Assembly: GCA_019188255.1 (NCBI GenBank)
Contig: JAETXT010000010.1
Coordinates: 2,542,001-2,606,000 of the forward strand
Direction of reading: 5' to 3'
Length of the DNA stretch: 64,000 nucleotides
DNA from: Verticillium longisporum
Taxonomy: Eukaryota; Ascomycota; Sordariomycetes; Glomerellales; Plectosphaerellaceae
The translations under genes were made by a program, and so were the position numbers. The notes below the pieces were generated by a model. The model had not been told where the DNA came from. It saw nothing but the letters and a program-made list of their open reading frames with translations, and did no database searches. Every line of letters starts with the position of its first letter. The stretch's first letter is position 1. Shown here piece after piece: positions 11,240-22,911 of this stretch.

Positions 11240-11738
11240 AATGTACGTTTTCCATGAGATTAGGTATGTGAATACACAAGACCTTCAGGATAGCGTTTAT
11301 AATCCGACCCAGGCAATATCGTGACAAGAAGCGGTGGAGCCCAGGTCAATTGAATTATGATGCGAGACCCTCAGGCTCGTGCACAACCTAGACATCAGAC
11401 GAGACATGAATCAAGTCTATGGGTCCTTCAGATACTCTTTACCTTTGAAAGACTTTGATCGTAACACACCCAACTTTTGGTCGCGCTGGTCTGGCCCTTC
11501 GAGCAAGTAGCCGGTGACGCTTGGGTGATCCCTGGATTCCGTCCGGGCCTGCCATTTCATATATGATAGTGGGTTTCCAGATTTATGCGTTAGTCCAGGT
11601 AGTCATATGAGTCCCCGTGGCGTTTCGTAGATGGGATGGAAATCAGTTTTGTTGAAAAACGGGGGCCGGCCACCTTTCGCATTGCGACCAACTCTTCGAG
11701 TTGTGAGTTCACCACATCCGTGACATTACCAGGCTACC
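11240..11738. other. Intergenic upstream of SUR7/PalI gene
   Basis: No coding sequence is recognised. It probably contains the promoter, and perhaps an undetected 5' exon, of the next gene. Confidence 0.45.
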
Positions 11739-11745
11739 ATGCCAC

Positions 11746-12881
11746 TTGCCAATCGCCTCTTTATTCTCGTACCTCTTTCTTTTACGGCTTGTCGCTTTCG
11801 CCTTGACGGTGCTGCTCCTCGCTGCGGGCTCTTCGCCGGTCACAGGCTCGACCTACTTCTGGCTCGCCCTGAATACTTCCCGGCTTGGAGAGAATCTGAT
11901 CGAAATCACACCAGCCGACACCTCGCAAAGCGGCAGCCCCCTTAGTCCAATCCTCGAGATTCTTCTCGGCGACTTCCGAGACGATCTTTTCAACGGCTTA
12001 GGAGAAGGGATGCAGGATCTGCAGGGTGCATTGATCGGAAATCTGACGTTGCGGTTGGGCGTGCGGGACACCTACTCTCTCTTCGTGCGAAACATATGCG
12101 CGGGAAATTACGCATCCGAGAGCGCCGGAAGCGCCTTGGAGTTTGACGACTGTATACCATACGAGGACAAGTCCGCGGGTACGTCATGCGTCTTCGAAGC
12201 TGATGTGAGACGCGATGCTGACAGCGCAGGCCTCCGACGGATCGCGGCCTCTATTCCCTCCACGTTTGCTCTCGGGCCCGCCAACATTTCGATACCCCTC
12301 GTTGAAGCGCTGTCATCGACGCTGGACTCGGCCTTGCGCCTTGCTACAGGGGGTGCAAAGGCGCTCCTTGCGCTGCTCGTCGTCTCTGCCCTTGCGACGG
12401 GAACGTCGGTTGTTGTGTCAGCCTTGACCGTGATACTGGCACCGCGGCGGTGGTTGGTGCGGATGAATTTGCTTGCTTCTGTACTAGCGGGGTTATCGCT
12501 GCCCCTTTTTGCGATAGTGACGATAGCGCTTATTCTCATCGGCTCTTCGGCGCTTAAGGAGGTGGGAGTGGGTGTTGGACTGGAGATCAGGAGAGGGGAA
12601 GCTTTCTGGGGGTGAGCTGGGCTGCTGCTGTGTTGTCACTGGGCAGTGCAATTTGGTGGTTCATGGTCTGGGTTGTGAGCTTTAGGAAGACAAGCTTCAG
12701 GAGACGGAAAAGGGAAGAGGAAGAGATTGGAGATTGGAAAGGTATCTTGGACGAGGTCTGGACTGATCTGAATGTTGCACGAGGAGAGCGAGAGAAGAGG
12801 AGGAATTTGGGGTCCCGTAGGAGCTCAGAAGCTCCTAGACGGAGGGTGTCAAGATTCGGTCGAGATGGCGAGCTCTGTTAG
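11746..12881 (+). CDS. SUR7/PalI-family four-helix membrane protein, frame broken
   Basis: The first frame encodes an N-terminal transmembrane helix, a roughly 140-residue extracytoplasmic region with a Cys-containing segment (NICAGNY... DDCIPYED) and two more helices (ALLALLVVSALATG, LAGLSLPLFAIVTIALIL). It then stops at TGA 12613-12615. The fourth helix (WAAAVLSLGSAIWWFMVWVV) and a basic/acidic cytoplasmic tail continue without interruption in the next frame from about 12609 to 12881. The switch falls in GGGGG at 12608-12612 and equals one missing base. Family members work at eisosome/MCC domains or in ambient pH sensing. No ATG lies in frame at the 5' end (the ATG at 11739 is in another frame), so a small 5' exon or another defect exists there. 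Confidence 0.65.
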
Positions 12882-13023
12882 ACCGAATTCTCGCTGTCAG
12901 GCTCTTGACCAGGGCCACACGAGACTGTCATGGAACCGATCGACTATTCCATTCCCAGGCGGTCACGATGCAAGTTCAGCAGTGGAGTTGATTTCATGAA
13001 TACACGACCTAAACAGGCTGCCC

Positions 13024-14919
13024 TTACGCTTTCTCGTAGTCAATCTTCTTAAGCCGCAGATACGCATGCTTCGGGATCCTGGTCAGGAAAACCGCCTCCT
13101 CGTGCTCCCGGTTGCGCGCCTCCGAGATGGGCCGCAGCTCAAACCGCCACAGCAGCATGACCCAGAACAGACGCATCTCCAGCAGCGCCAGCCTCTTGCC
13201 AAAGCACATGCGGGGGCCGTCCCCGAAGCCCAGGAACGGCGCCGCGTTGGCGTCAAACGTCTCCTCCACGACCTCGCGCCCGTCGACGAACGACGCCTTG
13301 GTCTTGATCCACCGCTCCGGCAGAAAGTCGGTGATGGTCTTCTCGTCGTGCTCGCCGCCAAGTTTGCCCTTTGCCGCACGGGACGACTCGTGGCGCTTCT
13401 CCTCGTCCACTTTGATCGGGGCCGAGAAGTAGCCGGGCCCGTTGTTCGTGAAGGTCACGTTGGTGCCCGCGGGAATGGACACGCCGAGGACGGTGGTCGG
13501 GACTTGAGCCTGGCGGCTCATGATGGAAAGGGCCTTGGCGTGACGCGTGCTCTCCTGCATGAAGGCCTCGAGGTAGGGAATGTATACCGTCGGATCCGTC
13601 ATCTCTTCCAACGTCGGTAGCCGCCCCTCGGCCTTGGCCTGGGGCCACTGCTTGTAGAACGTCTGGCGAAGCTTGCTCTGCACGCGCTGGTCGGCGGTGG
13701 TGTACTTGAGGCCCCATTGCAGTACGGAGGATGTCGTTTCGTGGCCGCCGATGAGGTACCCCAGGAGCTGCGGCACGTTAGAGAAAGGTCAACCCGGGTC
13801 GATGGCGATGTGCTAGGGATGCACGTTGAAGGAAGTGCGACACGACAAACGACAAGCACGTACCTCGTCCATGATCACCTCGCTGTAATAGTCCGGTTCC
13901 CTGCCCTCCTTCTTCGCCAAGACGTCCTCGCGGGCCAGCAGCTGGTCCATGGCACTGCGGTCCGGATGCCCCGCGTGAAGTCTCTCGAGGCTCTTGCTAA
14001 TCTCGCGCCGCGCCATGGCGCGATACGTCTTGAGCGCCCCGCGCATGCTGGGGACGACGTTGCGGTAGAACCAGGCGTTGTACACGGGCAAGATCGACTT
14101 GATGTTGACGCCGATGCTGTCAGCGATGGTCTTGCACGCCTGCAGTTCCCGCAGCATGGGCGGGTCGTCGAACTCGAGGACCTCATCGCCGTCGCCGCCG
14201 CCGGCCGCCCTGGGCGCGGGCAGGGATGCCGTTTCGCGCTGCAGGCTGTCGAGCTTGACCTGCAGCTGCGACTGGTGCTTCTCGAGGCCGAAGGAGGCGC
14301 CCATGATCATGTCGAGGGCGGCGTGGTGGACGTCCGTGTTGGCGTTGAAGAGGCGGCCGTCGGCGACGGCGGCCTTTTGCGCCCAGAGGTCGAGCAGCCA
14401 GAGGATCTTTTCGTGGATGTGCGGGGCCGAGACCTGGCGGAGGAAGGTGGGCGTCATGAGCTCGCGGACGAGGGACATGTTCTTCTTGTGCTGGGGGTTG
14501 CGGGATTGGAGGGCGATCATCTGGTGCGGGACGGCGATGCTGAAGATGTCGCGCGTCAGGAGGCTGCGGTCAAACTCCTTGAGGCGGCGCACGGAGATGT
14601 TTTGCGCCTCGCGGTGGTCGAAGAGGAAGACGGCGGGCGGACGAAAGGGGCTCGTGAAAAATTGGACCATGGGCGACTTGTGTTTGATGGCCTGGCTCAC
14701 GAACCATTCGCGACGGTCGCCGGAGCTGATGATGTCCGGAACGTCCCCCAGAATGCGGTTGGCCGAGTGCTTGTTGTAGGGTATGCCAGGGATGGGCCTC
14801 GGCAGCATGAATCGGCGAAACAGCAGGAGGAAGACAACTGCTGTCAAGACCTTGGCCGCGAGGGCGACATGGCCCGGGGCTGTGAAGCCGGCGACGGTGA
14901 CGGGGCTGGGCGACCACAT
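13024..14919 (-). CDS. Cytochrome P450 monooxygenase
   Basis: The model joins 14919-13864 and 13767-13024 across a 96-bp intron (phase 0), giving 599 residues from ATG 14919. An N-terminal membrane anchor (AAKVLTAVVFLLLFRR) is followed by a Pro-rich hinge (PRPIPGIPY). The I-helix oxygen-binding segment GGHETTS directly follows the splice junction. The K-helix ExxR is ESTR, then comes LPERW, and the heme loop FLGFGDGPRMCFGKR carries the Cys thiolate ligand. All core motifs are intact, so it should be an active ER-bound monooxygenase needing a P450 reductase. There is no biosynthetic backbone gene nearby. It is slightly longer than the usual 500-530 residues, mostly in the region before the I-helix. 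Confidence 0.92.
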
Positions 14920-17381
14920 GGTTCGTTCGCCGGAGGATGCGTTGTGTGAGCGCTTGTCAACAAGACGCGATGGAAAGCTAGACGGCAGCGTGTTGCCCAG
15001 ATGTGCTGGGGCTCATCAGCACTTTATACACGCGGATCACCACCCTTGCGGTGCCGGGATGCTCGATTGTGGTTCCCTGCAGTTGAGAGCTGCGGAAGGT
15101 TTTCTCAACCACTCATAAACCCAGCGGCCACGCGTGCACCAGGGTTCAGTCGAAGCTCAGCTTACAGGACTTGGCTGACAGCAGCAGGCGTCGATTGGGC
15201 CGAGTGCGCTGAAGGCTGCCTGTCTTACTGCGTCTGACGTGAGACACGGATGAGCCGATAAGGCAGGAAATGGAGGGGTTTCTACCTAGCTATATAGGTA
15301 CTTTGGGCAGAATAAGTCGCTGAAATCCGACTAGATTGTGTTGGAGGTCTAGGGTCCAAGAAGGAGAAAAGGAGTGTGTATTCGGAAGCTATTCTCTAGG
15401 GCAGGAGGGTGCCTGGAACTAAGCTATGGGAGGGAGGTGCCAGGGCACAGGCCACCTGGCATCAGGTGACCGCTGGAAGCCCCAGGCGAATACCACTAAT
15501 AGATTGTAACGTTGGCGATTGGTAAGATGGCATATGCTATACCTGACGGCGGGGGTATGCGTCCCAACAAGAACGTGCGGAGAAGGTTTCCGCATATCCT
15601 TGTCAAATCAGGCTGGCAGTTGATGATTTGCGCAGGGAGGGTACGTCGTTGATGCACGATGTCACATCGGTGGCTTTCATTGAGGGCCCCGGCGCAGATG
15701 GGGCGCAGAACGTGGGAGGTTTGATTCCGATTCATCCATGAGGCTGCAGCGTGCTTTGAATATAAACCATGTCATTGGGTAGCGGTAGTTGAGCAAGGCA
15801 CACAGTAGAGGCGAGGCCTTGGCAGCAAACGCGCTTCGGCACCTAATTGGTACGTTGAGGGGTATGTTGAGGGTTGCATGCGTGTCCAGATTCATATCGA
15901 GATGTATCTGGTCCGTGTAGGAATGGTCGAACCAGCTCCAGCGGCCCAGATAGACATCGGCACGGCGCTCTGCACGCTCCGGGCTCCGACGGGATTCAGT
16001 CAAGTCAGGTCAGGAACAAGGCCAGAGGGTAGTGGATGGGGGAAAAAAAATACAAGAAGGGACATGTTGGGCCTGTAGTTCGACACAGTGAATAGCTTGT
16101 TGTAGTGTGCTCGCATTCTTTGAAAGCCGGACCAGAAACAGGCATGACCAGTAAAAGTGGCCCAAGTAAGGTTGTCCTGGCTCTACGGCAAGAGTAGGCA
16201 TGTTTGCCCTGAGCGAAGAACTGACTACTGACATGTACAAGGTGCAGTTTTCTCTGGCCATACGATTGATACTTCACTGGCGTTTCTCGACCTACAACAA
16301 AATAGGGCACCTGGCTTCCAAACACAAAGCTAGCTTTGACGTGGTCGCCACGTCGTATCATGACAGGGGATTCCATATTGAGGGCTGTACATAGTATTGG
16401 CCCGCCCTTGTAAGCACGTGTAGGTGTTCACGACAAGTTTGTACCATGTCTCTCGAGGTGGGACTCGAACGATGCCCTGGACTTGAAGGACCAAGTCTAA
16501 GAAGCCAAACCGAGGCGTGTGGTGAAGTTGCATCTGTAAAAGGACAGCATCCTTGATCGGGATTCGACTCGTGAACATGATATGGATCATGTGATTGAAG
16601 CATGGCCTTTGATTTTAGGTCTGGGAACAGTGTGCTGCGTTGGTCCAATGACCGTGGTCCCAAGCAGAGCAATTGACCAGCTTGTTGAACCAATATTAGG
16701 GGATTCCCTGGGGCGGTGATCAGGATGGTGATATCTGGGATTCACAGCTCTCAGGAGCACGTGAATCACGGCTTACGTGATCGGTGAATCAGATGGGTAT
16801 ATCTGACTCACGTAGGTAGTGGTAATTCAGAGAGATAGCATCAATCACATCACAAGTCTTATATCACCTACCCTACCTATTCAGAGCTCGCAGGCACAGC
16901 CAAAGTACTGAATTGGGGTTCACGTAAGCAGTGAAGCCCTCTCAACAAGCTCCAAGCAAGAAATTGATCAGCTCCAAGCAAATGACCAGCTCCAAGCAAG
17001 CAAATGACCAGCTCCAAGCAATGGATATCAAGATTGCGAGCGGAACACCAGGGCATCTCTGACAAGGTGACATGCCTTGGGCCACGGTGGACAGATCTCG
17101 GGGCATCTCCGGGCCATTCGGGGTAAAGGCGCTCGAGGGAACCCACACAGTGCATCGAGTGCGCGACGGGCTGTGGGAACCGTGGCCTCGGGACGCTGCA
17201 CCTCATCTCACTCCTCACCTCGAGGCCTCCCTCACCTCCCTAGCATCGTAACCAGCGACGTGACCTCGCTTTCATCGACATTCTCTCAAGCATAGCACGG
17301 CCATCTCCACCGCAGTCTTTTCCACATGTAGTGAATCAGCACCCCTTCGATCTTGACCCAGATTCCCGAGAGTCTCGCACC
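14920..17381. other. 2.5-kb gene-poor interval
   Basis: No gene is supported; all open frames are short and lack family features. About 16.4-16.9 kb is AT-richer than its surroundings and has scattered GTGAATCA/TCACGTGA-like words. A tandem repeat follows at 16924-17023. Confidence 0.6.
16924..17023. repeat. Imperfect AGCTCCAAGCAAATGACC tandem repeat
   Basis: Four copies of a unit containing AGCTCCAAGCAA, spaced 18-24 bp apart, lie about 370-450 bp upstream of the transporter ATG at 17382. Confidence 0.8.
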
Positions 17382-19220
17382 ATGGCCGTTAAGAGCAGGC
17401 AGCCGAGCGGCTCGCGCAGCCCCGACGCCGACGGACATGAGGCCCAGGAACCGCTGATGCCCGCCGACTTTGTCGACGAGCGGGCGCCGCCCGACGGGTG
17501 CGCCTCGGGCTCGGCCTCGGGCTCGGCCTCGGACAAGCAGACGACAGGCGGCGAGGCGCGCCTCGTCGTGACGGCGCAAGACAACGCGCGCGTGCTGCGG
17601 CGCATCGACCTCTACGTGCTGCCGCTGATGCTGGGCGTCTACTTTCTGCAGTCGCTCGACAAGACGACGCTCGCGTACGCGTCCGTCTTTGGGCTCATCG
17701 AGGACACGGGCCTGCGGGGCGACGAGTACTCGTGGCTCGGCTCCGTCGTGTACGTCGCGCAGCTCGTCATGCAGTTCCCGCTGGCGTGGCTGCTCGTCAA
17801 GATGCCGCTCGGGCGCTTCACGGCGTGCATGGTGGCCCTCTGGGGCGCCACGCTCGCGGCCATGGCGGCGGCGCGCTCCTTCCCGTCGCTGCTCGTCATG
17901 CGCTTCCTGCTGGGCGCCTTTGAGGCGAGCGTCGCGCCGAGCTTCATCGCGCTGACGCACATGTTCTGGCGCCGCCGCGAGCAGCCGCTGCGCATGTCCT
18001 TGTGGTACGCCATGAACGGCTTTACCGCCATGTTCGGCAGCCTCATGACGTGGGGGCTCGCGCGCATCCCGTCGACGCTGCGGCCCTACCAGGTCATCTT
18101 CCTGTTCTTCGGCCTCGTCACCGTCGCCTTTGCCGTCGTCATGTTCCGCTGCATGCCCGACGCGCCGGCCGACGCCCGCTTCCTGACGCCGCGCGATCGC
18201 CGCATCGCCGTCGAGCGCCTGCGCCTGGGCCTGCGCGCCTCCCAGGCGGGCGCCAGCAGCGCGCGGCAGTGGCGGTGGGCGCACGTCCACGAGACGATCC
18301 GCGACCCCAAGACGTGGCTCTGGTTCGGCCTCATCTTTAGCATTTCGTACGTTGTCTGGTCGTCCTTTTTCGTCTTTTTCATTCCCGTCTTTTTCATTCC
18401 CGTCTTTTCCATTCCTGTCTCTTCTTCCTAACCGGTCAAGGGTCCCCTCGGGTGGTGTCGGCAGCTTCGGCCCGCTCATCATCGAGTCGTTCGGCTTCGA
18501 CCCCTTTACGGCCATTCTCTTCAACGCGCCGTTCGGCCTCGTGCAGCTCGTGTCGACGGTCGGCGGCGCCCTCGTCGCGCAGCGGCTCCGTCGCAAGGGC
18601 CCCGTCATCGCGGCGCTCTGCGTGGCGCCCATTGCCGGGTGCTACGTGCTCATGACGACGCCGCGGTCGCCGGAGCGCAAGGCGACGCTGCTGCTGGGGT
18701 ACTACTTGATCTCTGTGTATCCGGGCATGAGTACGTTCTCTCTCTCTCTCTCCCTGTCTCCCTCTCTCTCTCCCTCTCCGCTCTTGCACAGTTCTTGAAC
18801 CAAAAGCATGCTGACGGACAGTCCCCAGTCCCCCTGATGTACTCGTGGTCGGCAGCCAACGCGGCGGGCGACACGAAGCGCAAGTGCAACGCGTCGGCCA
18901 TGTTCGTGGGCCAGTCGCTCGGCAACATCATCGGCCCGCTGCTGTACCGGCCGGCCGAGGCGCCCGAGTACTACCGCGGGCTCTGGTGGAACCTCGTGCT
19001 GTACCTCGCCGTCGTGGGGCTCGTCGGCGTCACGACGGCGCACGTCGCGGCGCTCAACGCGCGGCACGCGCTGACGAGGGTCAGGAGGGGCAAGCCGGCT
19101 GGGGTGCGGGATCGGAGCCTCGAGGAGGAGGAGGGCGGGGAGGGCGAGGGCGAGGGCGGTGCGTGGGCGGTCGACGATGCGACGGATCTGGAGAACGAGG
19201 ACTTTGTGTTTGTGTATTGA
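17382..19220 (+). CDS. MFS anion:cation symporter, allantoate-permease (Dal5) type
   Basis: Three exons (17382-18346, 18441-18730, 18829-19220) encode 548 residues; the first ATG with good context (CACCATGG) is at 17382. An acidic cytoplasmic N-terminus is followed by the family start LRRIDLYVLPLMLGVYFLQSLDK. The middle has GAFEASVAPSFI and PSGGVGSFGPLIIESFGF. The late helix is preceded by LMYSWSAANAAGDTKRK, and the tail is low-complexity acidic. Members import carboxylates, ureides, vitamins or dipeptides with protons. An allantoinase gene lies at 45.9 kb but is not adjacent, so allantoate is only one possibility. Intron 2 holds a CT microsatellite. GC content is far above that of genes before 15 kb. 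Confidence 0.85.
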
Positions 19221-19226
19221 GGTTGT

Positions 19227-19286
19227 GCTCGTTTGAGAGATTGTGCCCGTCTGAGAGATGTGCCCGTCTGAGAGATTGTGCTTGTT
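19227..19286. repeat. TGTGCCCGTCTGAGAGAT tandem repeat
   Basis: Three imperfect copies lie just after the transporter stop codon, in its likely 3' UTR. Confidence 0.75.
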
Positions 19287-19822
19287 TGTTGGGAGAAGAT
19301 GGCAAAGAATGGATGAGGCTCCAAGCGGCGGGGCAGACGAGGTTCCTGGAGATGAATTCAGGGCCTTCACGTGCTGTGACTGCCTGCCGCGGCTGGTTCT
19401 TGGTGTCTGAGTGTCTGAGGGTGTGACGGCAGGCGCTAGGGCGAGCTAACGTCGACAAGGCTGACGTGCCTTGGCACCAGGCAGGACAAGGCAGGTAATG
19501 GGTCCCAACAATTTTCAGGGCCTCCGTCCAGGGTCCCCAGGGTCTCCAGGCTCCGGCTCCAGGCTCCAGGCAGTTCAACAGTCCCAGTCCGGGCAGTCCC
19601 AGTCCGGCGGTCCCAGTCTAGTGCCGTCTGAGCCACCGCCCCCAGGCCAATGGCTGCGAGCCTCAAGCCTTAAGCCTCGAGCTTCACGCTGCAACAGCAC
19701 GCGACGAGCGCCTTCCACAAGACGTGATGGTCCTGCTCTGCTTCGCTGCCGTGTTGGATATAACCTGGCATCGCCTCGAACGTTTTGAGGCTGTCATCTT
19801 CTTGATCTTGAGACGCGACATC

Positions 19823-20051
19823 ATCTAATCTGCATCATCATCATCATCGTCATTATCATCACCAAATCCGCTGTATCACCAATCACCATCATTATCATGA
19901 TCATCACCAGATCCGCGACATGACCCAATCTGCTGCATCACCCAATCTGCTGCATGACCTAGCATCATCATCTACATTATCATCACCAAATCTGCTGCAT
20001 TACCATCACCATCACCAAATCTGCTGCACCACCCAGCATCATCATCTAGCT
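19823..20051. repeat. CATCAT/ATCACC-rich microsatellite tract
   Basis: About 230 bp of imperfect CAT and ATCACCAAATCTGCTGCAT repeats end 14 bp before the ankyrin-protein ATG, so they probably form its leader or core promoter. Confidence 0.85.
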
Positions 20052-20064
20052 GCTCCATACAACC

Positions 20065-21726
20065 ATGCATCGCGAACCGTCGCCAGATGCTACGCCTCCC
20101 ACACCCAAGGCCGATGCACCCATTGATGCACCCACCGATGCACTCACCTCTGCACCCACATCTGCGACAACACCAAGTGCCGTCGACCGTCCTCACGCCC
20201 CAGCCAGCATCCACTCGGTATCTCAACCTCAGCCAGGTTTTCAGCCTGACCCTCAATCCCCCCATCTACCCGTGCCGCCCTATCCACACGAACCCGACGT
20301 CCTGCCGCCCTACGAACCAGAGGCCGACGAGTCAACGAACCCCAACGATTTCCTCGACAACCTAGACGCCTTTATCGCCATCTGCCCCGACCTCATTCTG
20401 CCCATCACGGCCATCCCGCCCGCGCCAACCTGGCATGGGACTTCTGTCCCGGCCGACCGCGAAGCCCCGACCGTCACCGACCGTACCAACCGTAGCAGTC
20501 GCCGTAGCGGTAGCAGTAGCAGCACCACTATCAACGATGCTCCAGGCCCCCCCTCCGTTTCCCCCAACACCTTCCGCCTCTGCTGCAGTATAGTCCATCA
20601 CTTCTTCACAGCCATCGCCTCGCGCCAGGACGATGTCGTCCGCCTCTTCATCACCCGCGGCCTCGTCTCCCCCGACGTCCCTTCCGTCACCGGCGAGACG
20701 CCTCTGCTAGCTGCCGTCCGCGCCGGCGACGGCACCACCCTCTGCGCCCTCGTCGAGCTCGGCGCCACCGTCGACGCCTACGGCTCGACCGACGAGGCGG
20801 ACGTCCACAACCCGCGCCGCACGCCCCTACAGTACGCCGCCGCCCTGGGCCGCCTGCCGCTCGTGAAGCTGCTGCGCGAAGACTTTGGCGCCGACGACGC
20901 CCTCATCGCGCCCGATGGCGAGATCGCCCTGCGCCTCGCCGCCCGCGGCCGCCACCGCGACGTTGTCGCCTACTTGCCCGCACGTCGCGCCGGCGCAGGC
21001 CTGCGCGTCAAGACGGCCCTGCGCCGGGGCGCCTCACGCGTGGCTCGCGTCGCGCGCGGCGTTGGCATGGTGTTCTACGTCGTGCTGTGGGAGTGCCCGC
21101 TCATGCTGACGTATTACCCGCTGCGCGAGGCGTGGCGCGCGCGCCACCGTTTCGCCGGCTGGGCGAAGCGCCAGGTCGTCGAGGCGCCGCGGCGCGTGCT
21201 CAAGGCCATCAAAAAGACGCCCGACGCGGCGGCCGAGGCGTGCCGGCTCTGCGGACGCGGCGTGCGCGACCTCGGCAGGATGCTCGTCAAAACGCCGGCG
21301 GCACTCGCCATTGCGTGGGCGTGGGTCGCGCGCGGCGTGCGCGGTGTGAGCGGCGCCGTGGCCGAGGCGGCCAAGCAGGTCGTCGGCGTGCTGCACACGG
21401 CGCTGGCCGCCGTCGTGGGGTTCTTCCGCTCCATCACGCCCAGGGACGTCTGGCACGGGCTGCTGGCTGTCTTGCGGGCTGTCTTTGTGGGGCTGCCGCA
21501 AGCCATGTGGAGGTTTCTCGCCCGCTTTGGCGAGGTCAGCTGGGATGTGCTCGCCAAGGTGGCCGGCACCCTGGGCAAGGCTGTCTGGGTCCTCATCTGG
21601 TGTCTCTTTGCCATGCTTTTGTGGTTGCCGAAACAGGGCTGGAAGATTCTGGTATCGTGCGCCAAGGTCCTCTGGGCGGCTGTCGAGGAAGTCCTCGTGC
21701 TGCTTAACCCCAAGAGAGTAGGCTAG
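20065..21726 (+). CDS. Ankyrin-repeat protein with long hydrophobic helical tail
   Basis: A single exon encodes 553 residues. Residues 1-180 are Pro/Ser/Thr-rich and probably disordered. Residues about 190-310 form three to four ankyrin units (GETPLLAAVRAGDGTTLCALVELGA, RTPLQYAAALGRLPLVKLL). The last 220 or so residues are Ala/Val/Trp/Arg-rich. They are built from amphipathic helices recurring about every 30-40 residues, several starting at a Thr-Pro (KTPDAA, KTPAAL, ITPRDV). At least three are hydrophobic enough for membrane contact (VFYVVLWECPLMLTYY, AVWVLIWCLFAMLLWL). No catalytic motif is visible. A membrane-tethered ankyrin adaptor is one reading. I do not recognise the tail family. Confidence 0.7.
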   Translation: MHREPSPDATPPTPKADAPIDAPTDALTSAPTSATTPSAVDRPHAPASIHSVSQPQPGFQPDPQSPHLPVPPYPHEPDVLPPYEPEADESTNPNDFLDNLDAFIAICPDLILPITAIPPAPTWHGTSVPADREAPTVTDRTNRSSRRSGSSSSTTINDAPGPPSVSPNTFRLCCSIVHHFFTAIASRQDDVVRLFITRGLVSPDVPSVTGETPLLAAVRAGDGTTLCALVELGATVDAYGSTDEADVHNPRRTPLQYAAALGRLPLVKLLREDFGADDALIAPDGEIALRLAARGRHRDVVAYLPARRAGAGLRVKTALRRGASRVARVARGVGMVFYVVLWECPLMLTYYPLREAWRARHRFAGWAKRQVVEAPRRVLKAIKKTPDAAAEACRLCGRGVRDLGRMLVKTPAALAIAWAWVARGVRGVSGAVAEAAKQVVGVLHTALAAVVGFFRSITPRDVWHGLLAVLRAVFVGLPQAMWRFLARFGEVSWDVLAKVAGTLGKAVWVLIWCLFAMLLWLPKQGWKILVSCAKVLWAAVEEVLVLLNPKRVG

Positions 21727-22911
21727 TTGTCTGTATGTGCAACGCAGATATATTCCACCCATGCATCACAAAGATGCCCACCACATCGGGACAGGGGTCA
21801 GCGCCAAGTCGGCAGACAGCTAGGCAGACTCGCCTAGCAGACTCGCCTGGCTCGTGTTGGCAGAATCCACCTCACCTCCGCTTCCGCCACACTGATTCAA
21901 GGTAACTCACTTTGAACCGTTATACTACTTGACATTGGCTCAAAACTGTGTCTTCAAATGCGTCGCCGATTATCTGGTAGTGGAATTTCAGAGAATTGAA
22001 TTGAGACGAGGTGTTGAGAGGGTTCTGAAGCTAGGAGTGTCTGGATGATACCTGTGTTTGGCGGATTTGGAGGCGGCTTCACCCGTCACCCAACAGCCAT
22101 CCAGGTCATTCACGCAGGAATCCCGCCTTCGCGTGCCCAGTGGCATGTCGAACGTACAAAGCGACATGCCCAAGGCTCGCGCCTTCACCCAATACACCAC
22201 GCCAGATCGACACCCCAACGACCCATCAAGGCCAGCACAAAGAGGCCACCCCCTGCTCGACGGACAGACGGGTGCTCCCGCGATTGGGCTGTTGGGCGTC
22301 TCCCGTCGTCGTGTGGCGTCCCAGCTGAGCGCTCTCCGGGCCTTGGCTCGTTTGGCCGGCGCTCTGTGTATTTTTTCCACTTTGCGTCCCTCGTGCTGGC
22401 GAACACAGTCTGTGACTCACGGCGCGCCTGCCCGTTCCCGTCCCGGCACTCTAGCCGTGCCCATGATTGGTCTCTTCGATCGTCATCAGTGATCGAACGG
22501 CAGGGGACGCTGTTGACAGGCAAGACAGGTTGACAAGCTCTGGCGTCGGTGGCCCCGCTCTGTCGGTCTGCAGCCGTCACTGCCACTGTGACGAGGAGCC
22601 GCAGGCTCTCGAGCGAGGCGGCAGACGGGGTGACGGACGGGGCTTGATGGGTCGTTCCTGGGCACTGAAGCAGGTATACCTGGGTGTCCTCCCCTCCCCT
22701 TTGAGGCGGCCACCTTTGCGTCATGTTTCGCTGCTACGGAGAGATGAAGAACGACCAATACACCACCCGACGACGTCTTACTTTCTTTCATCGTACCATT
22801 CGATAGCGAGAGAGGGACGGCGACAGAGAGGGACAGCGACAGAGAGGGAAAGGAAGCGAGGACGTGTCTCTGCCTCTCGCGGCCGCCAGACGAGACGACC
22901 GACCAACAGCC
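21727..22911. other. Intergenic, upstream of orphan gene
   Basis: Overlapping short frames at 22.0-22.7 kb are Arg/Ser/Pro-rich in several phases at once, as expected of GC-rich non-coding DNA. The last 200 bp carries GAGAGGGACAGC repeats and is probably the leader of the next gene. Confidence 0.5.

Larger units (their letters stand above)
19221..20064. other. Intergenic with simple-sequence tracts
   Basis: No gene is seen. CAGTCCCAGTCCGG-type short repeats lie near 19545-19620, and a long CAT-rich tract precedes the next ATG. Confidence 0.6.

Noticed and set aside
11739..11945. ATG at 11739 as the SUR7/PalI start
   Set aside because: It opens a different frame that lacks the transmembrane pattern. 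The true frame has no ATG here.
13717..14949. 410-residue plus-strand open frame
   Set aside because: Antisense to the P450, with no domain and biased composition; the P450 reading has all motifs.
17286..18632. 448-residue minus-strand open frame
   Set aside because: It is Arg/His/Ala-rich and antisense to the transporter exons; the sense frame has clear transporter motifs and splice sites.
22045..22533. Overlapping 130-180-residue frames on both strands
   Set aside because: Several phases are open at once in GC-rich DNA, with no family likeness or splice structure.
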